In this document: positions 34,440 through 47,400 of the stretch, one piece after another
Position numbering within the stretch: position 1 is the stretch's first letter
Layout of the letters: every line of letters starts with the position of its first letter
NCBI RefSeq assembly: GCF_902686445.1
Contig: NC_062219.1
Coordinates: 49,457,056-49,521,055, forward strand
DNA length: 64,000 bases
Origin: Sciurus carolinensis
Taxonomy: Eukaryota; Chordata; Mammalia; Rodentia; Sciuridae
Reading direction: 5' to 3'
Made by a program: the position numbers and the translations under genes
Notes under the pieces: model-generated
Database searches by the model: none
Told to the model about the DNA's origin: nothing
What the model saw: only the letters and a program-made list of their open reading frames with translations

Positions 34440-35210
34440 CCTCAGTGCTACTGCTTTAGTTCAGGTCATTGGAGCCTCTCACCTGAATGACTCACCTGAA
34501 TGACGATATTCTCTTTATTGACCTTGGGCTTCCATCCTCTTCAGTGCTTCTGAAAGGTTTTCTGACTACAAAGCTAATCATGCAGTTCCCCAGCTTAATA
34601 TCCTGCAACATCCCTTACTTACAGGGTCAAGTTTAAATGAACTTAGTCAATGGCCTGTCCCAGGACTCCTCTCCTGTCCCTCTTCTAGGAGGTCCCTGCA
34701 ATTGGGTGATTCCAAATGTAGAATGGACCTCACTTCTTCACACGTCCATGCCTTTGATGTGCTGGCCCCTCTGCCTACATATTCTCTCCTGGTCTAACTT
34801 ATTTTCTTACCCTGTTACTTCTGTGCAGCCCACCCACTCACACCCAAGTCAGAATGGTCTAGCTTTCTGTTCCTCCACAATAGTATAGATCAGACCCCAT
34901 TGAGTTATTGTCATTCTCTCCCACCCATATATACCCATTCTCTCCTGCCTCCTCCAGTACTCATGTCTTCACTGTCTACTACAATGTCTGGAGCATAAGA
35001 AGGACTTACTACATTTTTATTGGAGAACCAATCATTTTCTCTCTCCTTCTGCCTGAGATACATTGTTATGCTTTCCTCTCTATTGCTAATTGATTTCAGT
35101 AGTCATTTACTTAGCAACTACTCTATGCCTGGTAGGATTGAGGTGACTGAAGATGTAATGGCTTAGTCTTTGCTCTCACGGAGTTTGTAAGCATAAGAAC
35201 AAATCCAATT
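34440..35210 (+). repeat. L2-like repeat, diverged
   Basis: CT-rich text with 'ccatgcctttgatgtgctgg' near 34750 and a tail 'tactacaatgtctggagc' near 34980 follows the L2 3' region order. From about 35100 another old fragment ('agcaactactctatgcctgg') follows. Short frames of 60-83 codons inside it are chance. Confidence 0.45.
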
Positions 35211-35410
35211 GGCAAAGAAACAAATGGGCTTCCATTTGCTAGATGGTGGGGAGAAGATACAGGGAAGACAGTGTGAAAGAGGGTTCAATTCTGCCTGAGA
35301 GAGCAGAGAAAATTCCACCCCTTCTTCTTGTACCTTATTAGTACTCTCTTCACTCTTCTCTAGTGTCTCCTGTATCTAGAACAATCATCCATCAAGATTA
35401 TTAATATTTT

Positions 35411-35490
35411 TGGAGTGGAACTACAGATTTAACCCAGGGCCCTGTGCATGCTAGGCAAGTTCTCTACCTCTAAACTATCCCCGTCACTAA
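35411..35490 (-). repeat. ID-like SINE fragment
   Basis: 'aacccagggccctgtgcatg' and 'ctaggcaagttctctacct' are the reverse-strand ID body. No B1 half is attached. Confidence 0.75.
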
Positions 35491-35514
35491 GACTATTAAT
35501 TTTTTTTTAACTTT

Positions 35515-35705
35515 TTGCCATACTGGTGCCTGAACACAGGGGTGCTCTACCACTGAGCTATATCCTTGATCCTTTTTATTTATTTGTTTGTTCATTTGAG
35601 ACAGGGTACCACTAAGTTGCTAAAGCTGGCCTCCAACTTGCAATCCTCCTGCCTCAACCTCCGAGTTTCTGGGATTACAGGTGTGTGCCACTGAGCCTAG
35701 CTAAG
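35515..35705 (-). repeat. Composite B1-ID SINE
   Basis: Reverse-strand ID part ('ggggtgctctaccactgagc') and B1 part ('ctgcctcaacctccgag', 'gggattacaggtgtgtgcca') are both present. It lies 25 bases from the ID fragment before it. Confidence 0.9.
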
Positions 35706-36316
35706 ACTATTAATTTTTAAGAATAGACTTAGGTCTCCATTTTCCTAATATTTATCTGTAGAGAATTAAACAGTTTTTATTTTTATTTTCTTCCTGCAAG
35801 ATTAAGAAAGTTTCTGAAGGTTCCAGAATAGTCTGTAAGATTGCTTTTTAGTTTTTTTTCTATTCAAATTCTTTTAAGTATACTTAATAATCATATTATG
35901 TAATTAAGTTTATTTCTCTTCATTAAGCAAGGAATTTATATTTAACCAGTTATTAGTATCTACTTAATGTCACATAAAATCTAATTTCTTTTAAAGATTT
36001 GAGATAAGTATGAAACTAAATTTTTTTACCATGACCAAAGTACCAAGACTAACTAATAGCATATGATAATCAAATTACAGTTATTGACCTAGTACTCAAG
36101 AATATAAATTGCCTGTTGATTAATATATGATTAGTATATTTAATAGCAAACATGTGGAAGCAATTCTTTTTAGAGGTGTGTGTGTGTCATTCTTTGGTAA
36201 GTAACCATACGTGCAGTTAAAATAAATTACCTTCAAAGATATAATGTTCAGAAATATGTAAAATATAATGCATTGTTCTATAAACTCATTGATACATTTA
36301 ATATAGTATATAACTA

Positions 36317-36629
36317 CAGGTTGAGCATCCCTAATCTGAAAAAACAGCATCCAAAATGCTTCATAATCTGATAGCTTCGAAGCACTGACGTGATACTACA
36401 AGTGGAAAGTTCCACACTTGAGGTCATGTGACAGGTTACAGTCAAAATGCATCACACCAAAATATTGCATGAAATTAACTTCAGGCAATCTGTATAAGGT
36501 GTATGTGCAACATAAATGAATTTCATGGTTATATTTGGGACCCATCCATAAAATACCTCATTATAAATGTGCAAATATTCCAAAATGAGAAAAAATATTC
36601 CCAAATTCAAATAAGGAACACTCAACTTG
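36317..36629. mobile_element. DNA transposon with terminal inverted repeats
   Basis: The left end 'caggttgagcatccctaat' (36317-36335) and the reverse complement of the right end 'aaggaacactcaacttg' (36613-36629) match over about 24 bases with few changes. A TA precedes the left end (36315-36316), as expected for a Tc1/mariner or pogo-type insertion. The right flank reads CA. At 313 bases it is a non-autonomous copy. The two minus frames that overlap it are chance. Confidence 0.7.
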
Positions 36630-37136
36630 CATAACCATTTAAGGTGACTGTATTTATTATTGTATATCATTTCTAAAGTTAAAAACAGAACAATGATAAA
36701 ATATCACACTATTATATTCTTCACTCCCTTTTAAATACATAAAAACATTAACTAACTTTCCCTAGTTATGTAGACATTATAGTCTCATTTTATATTTTAA
36801 ATCTGAGAGAAAATCTGAGAGAAAACTATGCGCAAGAAGAAAGAAGAACCAAGCTAGACCTTTCTGTTTTTGTAAGTTTACATTCAAATTCTTATGCTTT
36901 TGTGAGGATTTAACTTTATTATTTTTTAAAGTGCCTTAACTAAGGGATATATCATATATTTCCCCCCTCTTGCTTTAATAGCTTTGTGATTGATTAACAA
37001 GTCATTATATTGCCTTGGGAAAGGGTCCAGTTTTATTCTCTTGCAACCATGAAATGATGTGTGATTTAATTTCTTCCTAATAATAATCAGTCATTCTTGG
37101 TCTACAGGTGGTTCTTTATATACATTAAAATTTACA

Positions 37137-37358
37137 TGCTGGGTGTGGTGGCACATGCCTGTAATCCCAGTGGTTCAGGAGGCTGAGGCAGGAGGATCAT
37201 GAGTTCAAAGCCAGCCTCAGCAACTTAGCAAGGCCCTAAGCAACTCAGTGAGACTGTGTCTCTAAATAAAATACAAAAAGAGGGACTGGGGATGTGGCTC
37301 AATGGTTGAGTGCTCCTGGGTTCAATCCCCAGTACCAAAAAAAAAAAAAAAAAAAAAG
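37137..37358 (+). repeat. Composite B1-ID SINE, near consensus
   Basis: The cleanest copy in the window: the 'ctgggtgtggtggcacatgc' start, B1 body, a short A-rich linker, an ID half ('ggactggggatgtggctcaa' to 'gggttcaatccccagtacc'), and a pure tail of about 20 A residues (37338-37358). Low divergence and an intact tail suggest a young insertion. Pol III A-box and B-box positions are preserved in outline. Confidence 0.95.
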
Positions 37359-39010
37359 ATTTTTCTAAAATATTGAAATGCTATAAAGCTAAATGTAAGA
37401 CTTGTATGTGTTTAAATAGGGGACCATCTGAACTGGGAGACTTTTGAAAGTAAAAGGGGTACATTAATAATCATGCTGAGAAAAAAATGTTATAAAGTCC
37501 CTAAATATGGTTTGTGTGTTGTTGCCTCTGCGTGCCAGTCATCTACTGCCTGGGGAGACCAGCCATAGGAGTTTGGGTCCATCTTCACTTACCAACTCCG
37601 GGCTGAGCAACTGTTCTTGGAGCTACGCATGGTACTGCCTCTGTGCCAGGACTCTCTAGATGTCTCACATAAGCTTAAAAGGAAGACCTTATGTTTTTAT
37701 TATTGATCCAGAAAAGAATCAAAGTGTGGTCTTGGCTCCTCTCATTAAATAAAAGAGAGCTGAAGGTAGGAAGGGGTATAATGCAAAAAAGGAAAATAGG
37801 GATCTTTGTGAGTATGGAGCACTTGGGACCCATGTTTCCTCTTGTGAGGTAATGGAATCCATGTTCTTGTCATCACCAGAGCAGAGATTCCTACTTTGGC
37901 CCTGCTGCCTAAACTCTCACCAACAAGTGTCACCCACTTGTTTCATTTTCCTGGGGTGGGCAGTGTGACAGTGATTCAGTATGAAGACAGCAGCTGAAAA
38001 TTCTTGCTCATGTATTCAGCAACTGTTCATGGAGTACCTACTGTACTCCGGAACATGATCGTTGGCAATCAGCATGGGTGGGACCATTTGAGGATGTGAT
38101 AGAGGAGAATGGAAACCCATAAAAGTCCACAGCTTTCAGAGGTCTCATCTACCATCCACATTTATCCTTCTGGTTATTCTCTCTGAACAAACCTGACTTT
38201 CAAAGGACATTAGTGACTCTTCAGTTTCTCCTACTGAGATCCCTGATACTTAGAATTTGTGATTTTTTTTTTTTTTTTTTAGAACTATCTGGAATGATGC
38301 AAATTATCTCGGTAGGAAAAGTGAGAATTTATGGTATGGAAAAAGGAGGAATTTATGCCACTCCCATTAGAGTAGGCATCCTACTCCAGATAGTGTCTTC
38401 TGCCTAATATATTTTTAATATGCATTGAGGTAACCCTACTTTTTAAAGTTATTTTCCACCTGGGAAATTTTTTTTTTTTTCTCTAGGGACACAAAAAAAT
38501 TCTATTGAAGTAATGTGCTGTATTCAGAAAAGTAGCTGCCAAATTCATGGGGACCTATAACAAGATAATTAATTAACTAGTAACACAAGGCTTTAGTGGA
38601 GTGTTGGATATAAAGCAGATGGTGGGAGAAGAAGGATGAGGCAGTCAGGATGCTCTGAGGGCTGTGATAAGTCTTGTGGCCTCAGTGGGGCGAAGCCACT
38701 AGTATGCCAAACCTCCCTCAGACTCTACTTCCTGCTGCACTTATTTTTCTTGCTTGGTGCATCCACCAGCCCATCAGTTCCCTCCTGGGGACTACAGCTT
38801 CCCTTTGCCACTGCCACCATTCATTTCATATGTCAGGGGAAGAGAGGAGGAGGAGGAAAGGACAAAAGGTCTGCCCCGCTTTGACCCCAGACACGATGCC
38901 GGCATCTGTGCAGCCCCAGGACAGACCCCATGGAGCAAATTAGGCTGCCATTACCCTTGCCCTGACATTGCTCTTAGTCACAGATGTACAGCGATGACAG
39001 AGTTTTAGGT
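37359..39010. other. Unique DNA, no confident gene
   Basis: T runs lie at 38263-38281 and 38471-38480. A locally GC-rich block at 38636-39008 holds three overlapping plus frames (82-89 codons) without domains. None has a convincing start or splice context. Confidence 0.4.
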
Positions 39011-39559
39011 TCATTTCAGAGTCAGTTAAGAAAATTAAATGTTACAAGCAAACATGGATTTTTATTTCATTTTCAGATTTCAAAGTCCTAAACTGAAGTC
39101 TGAACATTTTCCTAGAGAAATCCTGGTTGAATAGCAGTGAAAAAGCAGAATGAGTCTCCTCCATATCTAATCAAGTTGGCCAGCACTTAGAAGTTGCATT
39201 TCTATTCAACCAAAATATGTGATGGTAGCGATCACAGTGACTTCACCTTGGATACTTTTCTTATAGGCTCACCAACCTTTACCAACTATTCCCACCAGGA
39301 TGCATTCCTAACTGTGAAAGTCATAATACTTGTAGATAATGTAAAGAGGGGTGATGTTTAGATTTCAGATATAAAATAACTAACTGCAAACTTTATCACT
39401 CATGCACTGAAGAAATAGAGAATAATCTAGTTAAGATATCATCATAATAAAAGTTAACCATTCAGCATTAAAAAAAGTGAGTTTCTGATCTAAGGAAGTA
39501 TGCAGTCACCTTGCCTATCCCACCCTCTCTGTATCAGGCCCATCTTTTATCATTTAAAG

Positions 39560-39720
39560 CAGAGTTCCCTAAAATAGATTGCACTGACAAGTAGTAATTA
39601 CTGACAGCTGCATTTAATTAGCAAAGCAGATTCCTGCTCATGACAATAAAGTATTATTACATGTTTAGCATTAGCACTGGCAGTGAGAGGTGACTTTGCT
39701 AACATAAAACTAGAAGACCT
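39560..39720. promoter_or_regulatory. Candidate conserved non-coding element
   Basis: Repeat-free block with tightly packed transcription-factor-like words: TGACAGCTG (39602-39610, TALE-homeodomain/E-box type) two bases before TTTAATTAGC (39613-39622, homeodomain type), and TAATTA at 39596-39601. Such clusters are common in developmental enhancers. Conservation itself cannot be judged from one sequence. Confidence 0.3.
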
Positions 39721-41639
39721 GTTTTCTTTATTTAAACATACACGCACACACAGTTTGGCTGGAATTGAGCTTGTGCTACGTGGGAGTGTCTATGGTGTTA
39801 CAAAAAGAAAGAAAAACAGTAGCTGTAAAGTGTTTTTCTTTTCCTTTTTCTTTTTTTAGGAAAACAGGCAGATTGTACAAGAATAAGAAGTAACCCAGTA
39901 CCAACCATTGGCTCCTATTCTGGATTGTGTGTCAGTGTTGTGTTTTTGAGACTGTGTGCTTGTCGAGGGTGGGATTGTGGAGGTATTTGGGTACCAGAGA
40001 CAGAAACACAACCCTATATATTAAGTAATTTCTGATTTTGTTAAAGACACTTTCTTCCTGTCTTCCTCTCACTGGTCCCAGCCCCTAAACATATATCCAG
40101 GTTATAAAATAGTTGAAAAGTGTATGTGATCAAATTTAGGATGTTATATACACTCTGAATTTTAAAATTGAGTACAATTTCCATTCATTCTTTCTTGAAG
40201 AAAGGAGGCTTGGTTTCTCTCTTACTGCCCATGTTATTTTTCTTCTACTGCTCTGTCTTGGTCTCTCATCTGGCAGATCTTACCAAGTATGAACCCATAG
40301 TGGTGGGATTCTGAGCAGCAAAATCTGTGTTCAATATTCTGAGCAACACCAGTTTAACAACATCATTAATTTATAGGTCATCGGTCCTATACATTTATAA
40401 GGTCCTTGTGACTTCCAGGAAAAATCGTGAAAAAGACTAAAACCAGTAATCCTTGACTTAAGTGACTTGCTGTTTTCATCATTTAAATATTTTATTCAAG
40501 ACATGAATAGGTCAGCTTATTGTGACATTATTGGTAGAAACAATACTATAACTTATTTTCTCACACTCATAAAACCCAATTTCCCAAATATTTACTGGGG
40601 CTTCAAAATCTGAAGAAAGAAGTGTGATGTTGCTTGTCTGTAGCTTGATTTTTCTGGGCTAGCATAATGTGTTTTTACTATGTCGTTCTAACTTATCTGG
40701 ACGACATTTATTTCCCAAGTTGTAAAAATAGGCTCAGTATAATATACTGCCATCTTGTCAATTGCTATTATAAATGCTATATTCATAAAAATCAACTTAT
40801 GTATCCATGGCAATGAGAGATGAGATGAATATGCATTAAGATCTCCTAAATTGATCCTTAAACTAGTCTCCATCATCAAACTGTTTTGCAGTTCTCCTTT
40901 TGTCTTGTCTTCGTCTCTCCCACCCACCCTCTAGTGGACAGAAGCTGAAGAAGAGCAGGATGCCCAAAGAGGGCTGCAGGGACATAACAGTGGAGATGCC
41001 ACAAAGGGTGTGGCCAACCCACTAGTTGGATTCTTATCTACGAGTATACTATGACCCAGACTGGGCACTACATAGGTTTATGTAAACTGGAAAATGTGTC
41101 ATCTTTTGTCATTCCAACAAAGATGTTTAAAGGGAAAAAAAATTTAGGAGCATATTGATATTCTAGATTTTGCTAAAAGTAAATTCTAAGAAACTGCAGC
41201 TGTGTGGATATTAAGTACAACTATCTAAATGGACATCCCGTGAAGACCATTTCAGAGTTATTTTGAATATCAAGCCACAACCCTTGACTATCATCCTAGA
41301 TTTAAAGCCCTATGAGTCTTGTAATATTTTGATGTTTAAATCCTATTAAGAGTAGAGGTTTATTTTTATTTTGTGCTTTGGAAACCAAGCAAAATCAGAA
41401 GATTCTTCACTGAAAATTTTGTAGGATTAAAGGGCATTGACTAAAAAGAAGTATTGTGATCATTGAAATTGGGTAAGTTTGACAACTCAATGTTTCAACT
41501 ATAAAATTTTCCAAAATTAGATCTATAAAATTGGAAACTACTACGCAACTGCTCTAGTCTCTGTGCTAGTTCATAAATTAGCACAGAGAATAGAGGCTCA
41601 AACGTTCTCTTTTAAGAATGCTTTTGACTTTCAGTATGG
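39721..41639. other. Unique DNA, no gene seen
   Basis: AT-rich, with no young repeats recognised. A minus frame of 79 codons at 40688 has no supporting feature. Confidence 0.45.
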
Positions 41640-42020
41640 TCAGAATTTCACATTTAGTCATTAGGCAAATCCTTATTCATGACCTACTGTAGGCAACAGA
41701 GGTGAAAAAAACAATATATCGACTTCGAGGAATCAGGTGAGAAAGCAGTTCATTAAATCACAGGTAAATTAGTTTATTGTCATTTCTCCCTTTTTGCCCA
41801 CTGGAAGGTAAACTCCGCCAAGCACAAGAATCCTTATTCTCCAGTGTAGCCAAAGCATGCTCAAATGTTACCTGGCGTGGGTACTAAATAAGTACCTTTC
41901 CAATGCAATCATATGAGGTAACATAAGAGAAGAGTAAGGGACAGAGAAGAGGCTGTGAGGGAAAGGGAGTCAGGAAGTACTTTCTGGAGGAGGTAAACCT
42001 TGAGCTGAGCTTGGGTAGAA
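41640..42020 (+). repeat. Old interspersed repeat, L2-like
   Basis: The text 'tagtcattaggcaaatcc', 'catgacctactgtaggcaac', and later 'aagtactttctggaggagg' with 'ccttgagctgagcttgg' follows the same old family as 1-560 and 47270-47400. It is heavily diverged. Confidence 0.4.
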
Positions 42021-42216
42021 ACTCTAAATAGAAAATAAATTTGAGGAAATCCTACTGAAGCCACATACACTGGCATAAAACCAAGTGGGGTTTTGTTGTT
42101 GTTGTTGTTCGTTTTTTATCTTGCAACCTGCATTATCAGTGATTTTAAGAAGTACTAGTTTGAAGTGGAAAACTAATAAACAAATATTTCAAGTTTTTCT
42201 ATTTTTTATTATTTAT

Positions 42217-42290
42217 TTATTTGTTGGTACAGGGTATTGAACCCAGGGGTGCTTAACCATTGAGCCACAGTCCCAGTCCTTTTTTTAAAA
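42217..42290 (-). repeat. ID half of a SINE
   Basis: 'attgaacccaggggtgctta' and 'gagccacagtcccagtcc' are the reverse-strand ID half. The B1 half is missing. The L1 3' end follows directly. Confidence 0.8.
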
Positions 42291-42294
42291 TATT

Positions 42295-42835
42295 GTATCT
42301 ATTTTTAAAATTTTTCGGATTTTTTTGTACACAAATGGAGTACAACTTTTCATTTCTCTGGTTGTACATGATGTAGAGTCACACCATTCATGTATTTATA
42401 CATTACATAGGGTAATGATCTTTGTCTCATTCCACCATCTTTCCCTATCCCCTACCCCCTCATTTCCCTCTATACAATCCGAAGTTCCTCCATTCTTTCC
42501 TTACCCCCTTTCCCTCCCATTATGTATCAGCATCCACTTATCAGAGAAAGTGGCTTATCTCATTTAGCATGATATTCTCCAACTCCATCCATTTACCTGC
42601 AAATGCCATAATTTTATTCTTCTTATGGCTCAGTAATATTCCATTGTGTATATATACCACAGTTTCTTTATCCATTCATCTGTTGAAGGGCATCTACGGT
42701 TGGTTACACAATCTAGCTATTGTGAATTGAGCTGCTATAAACACTGATGTGGCTGCATCCCTGGAGTATGCTGCTTTTAAGTCCTTTGGGTGTAGACCAA
42801 GGAGTGAAATAGCTGTGTCAAAATTTTCTACTTAA
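42295..42835 (-). mobile_element. L1 3' end, 5'-truncated
   Basis: On the minus strand it matches the end of the L1 at about 16700-17240: the 'tatagcagctcaattcacaa' word, the 'gataaagaaactgtggtat' region, then the AG-rich 3' UTR. Truncation at about 42835 leaves only the last 540 bases. The two plus-strand frames of 80 and 102 codons run antisense through it and are not genes. Confidence 0.85.
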
Positions 42836-44639
42836 CCAACTCCTTGAGACAATTCTCCCCATCTCTAAGCATATTTCACATTAATAGCCATAGCCAAAAC
42901 TGGTCTTTCTCTCTAAACTCCCTAATAAAATCAACTTCCCAAACCAACCCACCTCAGCAAAGAAATACTATTTAATCATATATGTAATATAATATCCTTT
43001 TGAACCAGCTACCTAATTGTGATCAATATTGGCCTAGAATACCATCACTCCCTACTGGATCAGCCTTTGCCATGAAACTTTAGCTACTTCTACAGTTTAA
43101 TTAGGTTCTTATTTTAACTTCTTCAGTTGTACCTGGGTCACAAATTCCATCAAACTGGCTTATAGAAACCTCTTAGGTCCTAGCCTCAAGACAGATCTTG
43201 TCCAATATAGGATGTACAGTACTGCAGATGCTAAACCCCCGGTATTCTTCCAAAACTGGGGGCTTAGACTCATGTGTACTGGGTTCACTCCCTCTTCTGA
43301 GCCAATCCTAACGATTTTTTAGAATCTTTGTTCAACTGTTCCTTTCTCTTAATTGTTGGCCTTGAACCAACATTACTTGAGTGTATAAACATCATCTTTC
43401 AGTTTGACATTACTTTATTGACCAGTTGGATGAATGAAGTTGTCTTATGGTATAATATCACTTCGATTGGGCGAGACACATTATCAGCAATTGGAATCAT
43501 TAGAGGACATGAGTGGTGATACTACAGACTGGTATGAGAGAAGGCTACAGTAGATCTTTCAGGTTTGCAGATCTGATCATAGTGCCCCTGATTATGTCAT
43601 CTGAGTGTTCTCTGTCAGAACATCACTGCATGGAGAAGATCCAGATAGACTTTGCAAGTTCACACCAGTTGTTTAAAAAATGGGAATAGGCTTTGGCTAG
43701 AAAAGGAAAAGGACCTAAAAACAAGTTAATAACATACAAGGAACACCAAATGCCCAAGGAGATTTATTCTGATGGATAAATAGATCAACAGGAACATTTA
43801 GAGAATAAATTCTAACCCATATTAATAGTGAAGTAATTGGGGGAAGGGCATTCATTTTTATTTTTTAAACTTGGAGTCATAGCCATCAAGCTAATGTTGC
43901 ATTAAAATGTTTTTAGGTTCAAGGATTTTGTGCCACTGAACCATGATTGAATGTCAAAAGTCATGTGTAAATGATGAATAAAAGTGATGAGCTAAAATCA
44001 GAAACCTGCCCATGCCAGAAGCTCCTTGCCCACTCAGGGCCAACTTAGAGATGAGAGTTTTCACAGAATATATTAAAGGAAACACTGGTATAATTTTCTC
44101 TTATAAGATCCAGAAAACATAGAAGCTTTCTGGATTTTCTCACCAAGGCATTAAATTGGATGCCAATGAAACCTGGCAGCCCTGTTGTCTAAAAAGGAAC
44201 CAGAGTGGGTCAGCATTTTCATGCACTGACATTTCATATGTAATAATGACCATAGCAATACATAGCTGCTCTTCTGTTAGGTTGGGTTTATTTCATATAA
44301 ATTTCCTCTTTTCCTTGATTTGAATCTCACACTCTCAAGAGCTAACCAAGGACAAGAACCCAGTGCCCCCATCTGCCCTGCTGGAGTCTTCTCAGAATGT
44401 CTTTGTTGACAGAAGGAAACAGAACCTCTGCTGATCTCCTTGCTCAGTGTCCCTCCAAAACAGCCTTCCAGTCCTCTTTAATCCTTAAGTTAAAATTATA
44501 TTTGCCTTTTGAGAATCAATGAAACACCCTCTATCCTAAATTACAGTTTGAATCTGAAATCAGTGCTTCTTAACCATCCCTAAGCTCCCATAAGTTTATG
44601 CCCTGGATAACTTTGTGTACTTTTGTTTTCCATCGTTGA
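42836..44639. other. Unique or very old DNA, no gene recognised
   Basis: No exon or repeat named. The stretch 43000-44000 has mixed composition and a 63-codon plus frame at 43328-43519 with no domain. It could be a much decayed repeat or pseudogene that I cannot identify. Confidence 0.35.
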
Positions 44640-44880
44640 GAGGGAAAGTAAAAGATTTACATTGATTGAGCAGCTATTGTAAGCCACACACTACATAGGA
44701 CCTTTAATATTCATTATCTGTTATCTTCACAATGATCCTATGACACAGATTTCATATTCTACTTTTACAGATGAGGACATAACAGCTTAAAATCAATTTC
44801 TCAAAGTGAAACAGCTAGGAAGAGATAGAAATAGGAATTGAATTCCTCTCTGATTTCATAAATTCGTAGTCTCTGCCACT
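44640..44880 (+). repeat. MIR SINE
   Basis: Long MIR copy: 'attgattgagcagctattgt', 'ttatcttcacaatgatcct', 'ttttacagatgaggacat', 'gaaacagctaggaagag' and 'ggaattgaattcctctctg' occur in order. Confidence 0.75.
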
Positions 44881-47269
44881 AATCTTATTGCTCATTTTAG
44901 GTTACAAGGAAAAATTATTTGATTTCTGAGAAAAGAAATTAAGCATTCTTGCACTATTGGTACTAACAAACACATTAATGACTTTACTTGTATCCCCCCC
45001 ACCACTTAATAGTCACCCAAAGATGAGTCTCTAACCCTCTAATAATTTATCATTGCATAAGTGCTAGGCAGTTTTTTATGTATTTTTTCTTCCAATAGCC
45101 CTTCTGCTTTATTTTCCCCCCATACCTTCTAGGTTAAAGAGCCCCCTTTTATTGTGGTATATGGTTTCTTAACACCAATTTTAGACATTTAGAGGTTAAA
45201 GGTTACCAGTGTCCATGATTTCACACCTCAAAAGTACATTTTTGTCCTTCCCACTCTGTGTCTTTGCAAATCGGAGGCTTCACTGTTCCATGTTGTCTGC
45301 TCTCTGGGACCCCGAGTGCCAGAGCAATGTTTATCAGGAACATTGCAGATCTGGCACAGAGATCACTGTGGAAGACACACTGGCTATAAAAACTTCCCTC
45401 TGAAAGTGATGCAAGTCACTTGAACTCATTTTACTAGCTGAATCAGTTCCTACAGCCAGGTCTGACATTGATTGGCAGAGAAATATAATTCTCCCCTGGG
45501 GAGGAACAACAAATATTTGGGAAGTTTGATGCTGTCTATGTCAGTAAGCATGAGTGCTTGCTGTATCCCAGTAGCATAGCTACTCCTTTTATTAGTAAGT
45601 CAAAGAAATCATCAGAGAGATTGGGAATTATAGAGGACAACAGAAAGGAAAATAAGCTGCAAGGAATTTTCTCAAGTGCCACCTTAGCAGCTTCTACAGA
45701 AATGACCTACAGGATTTCTGTCCTTTCACAAACAAGTTTCTTCACATTTATTACTTTGCTGAAATAGATTTTGGTCATTATCAACAGGGAATATATAGGC
45801 TGTACTGTTGCCTTTTTGAATTTAGAATATATATTTAGAATTTGGAATCACTTTCTCTGATGTCAGTTCTGCAGCTGATTTTTTTTTAATGTGTTATGTG
45901 AGCAAATGTGGATTGTAACCATAAACACCGTGCAAGGAAAAAGCAGGCCCATCTGTCTCTTTCAAACTTGATTAGGGAAGGTTGTGCAGACAATATTTTT
46001 AGTATGGTCTTAAAATTAAGGTTAAGTTGCTTTGAAGCCAGTCGGCTACCATAGATTTATTTATTTTGAGGGTTAAAGTGAAACAAATTGAAAATGTATA
46101 CACATTCCCAAAGACACATTATGTTGCTACTTTAAAACCACATTTATTTTCAGTTGCAAAGGAAATACATTTGCAGGCATAGAGTTTTCATCCTCTGACT
46201 ATGGTGATAGAAATTCTGAAATGGCTAACAATTCTATTACTTGTACTTAATGCTACTAACAAGAATTGAACGTGCTATCAGGAAAAAGTCTTTTTACTGT
46301 CAAGCATTGTGTAAATGGAAAAGAAGTTATATGTTACATTAATCTAAATGGCATAAGGAAAAGTAAATTTAGTAGTGATTATAAGACAAAAGTGGCTTTT
46401 CCATTTATTGTAGGTATGATTTTAATAATTAATCTGAAAGACTGCTCTATCAAGTCACTGGGCTATTAAATTAAGTGACCAGAAACTACCAGACCAGTTT
46501 CATTTTTCTCTGCCTTCCATTAGAATGAGATAGAGACAAATGCCATAGTCAGTCAAGCTCCAGACACCGATGGACATGTGTGTCTGAATGTAAGAAGGTA
46601 CATTGATTTGTACATTTTATATTGTGTTAAACCTAATACTTTGAAGTAGATTTCACATTACATTATATTGATATTATACTGATATTGTGCTAGATATGCT
46701 TTGAAAGATCTTTAGAGTTCATGAACTTGAACTTGAACTATTAGCCACAAATACAACCAATGAATGGAATGAAGTCAATGAATGGACAATAGAGAGGAAT
46801 CTCCAGTTTTCTCAGCTTCAACTCATATAGGGTATGTGGAACTTGAGAGTAATAACCCAGGACAGAAAGTTCTGAGCCCAAACGGAATAATAAAAGACAA
46901 TAGTTGAACGGTTGTTTCTTCTCATCAGATCAATTGAGAAAGACTCTGGGAGAATTTCTTTTTAATGTCACTAATGAAGAAAAATTTAAAAAGGAAAGAG
47001 AACAGGTAATTCCAGACAAAGGTAGTTTTATGAAACAGCAAATAGTTTTTGATGTAGTGGAAGCAATAAAAATCACAGGTTAGAATTTTCAGGCACCACA
47101 CTAAGCATTTCATGTTTTTAATCTCCATGAAGCTAGTAGGTGGGGTAGACGGAGAAGCTTATAGCAGTGTACAAGGGACAGGGCAGGTGAGAAGCATATA
47201 ACAGTTGAAAAAATCTCCCATAATTTCAGTTAGTACATGAATGGAGCCAAAGTTAATTACACATCAATT
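44881..47269. other. Unique DNA including a hairpin, no gene seen
   Basis: No gene called. It contains the hairpin at 45316-45357 and AT-rich unique DNA. Small plus frames at 45209, 45558 and 46266 lack any recognisable domain. Confidence 0.4.
45316..45357. other. Near-perfect inverted repeat (hairpin)
   Basis: The left arm GTGCCAGAGCAATGTT (45316-45331) pairs with the right arm AACATTGCAGATCTGGCAC (45339-45357), with a 7-base loop and a 3-base bulge in the right arm. Pairing does not extend past the ends. It is shorter than a typical microRNA precursor. Confidence 0.85.
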
Positions 47270-47400
47270 CATTTCTTATAAAAATATTTATTAAGCACCT
47301 CCCAGGTACTACTCTAGATATTGAGGATACTATAGTGAACAAAAAGATAAACACTCCTGCCTTATGGAGCTGGTGTTAGCATAATATTAATACTTTTGTT
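47270..47400 (+). repeat. Old interspersed repeat, L2-like
   Basis: 'aaatatttattaagcacctc', 'ctctagatattgaggatact' and 'ctgccttatggagctggtgt' are the usual opening words of this ancient family. Confidence 0.6.

Noticed and set aside
42325..42730. Two plus-strand frames of 80 and 102 codons with hydrophobic stretches
   Set aside because: They are antisense translations of an L1 3' end, so the apparent membrane segments have no meaning.
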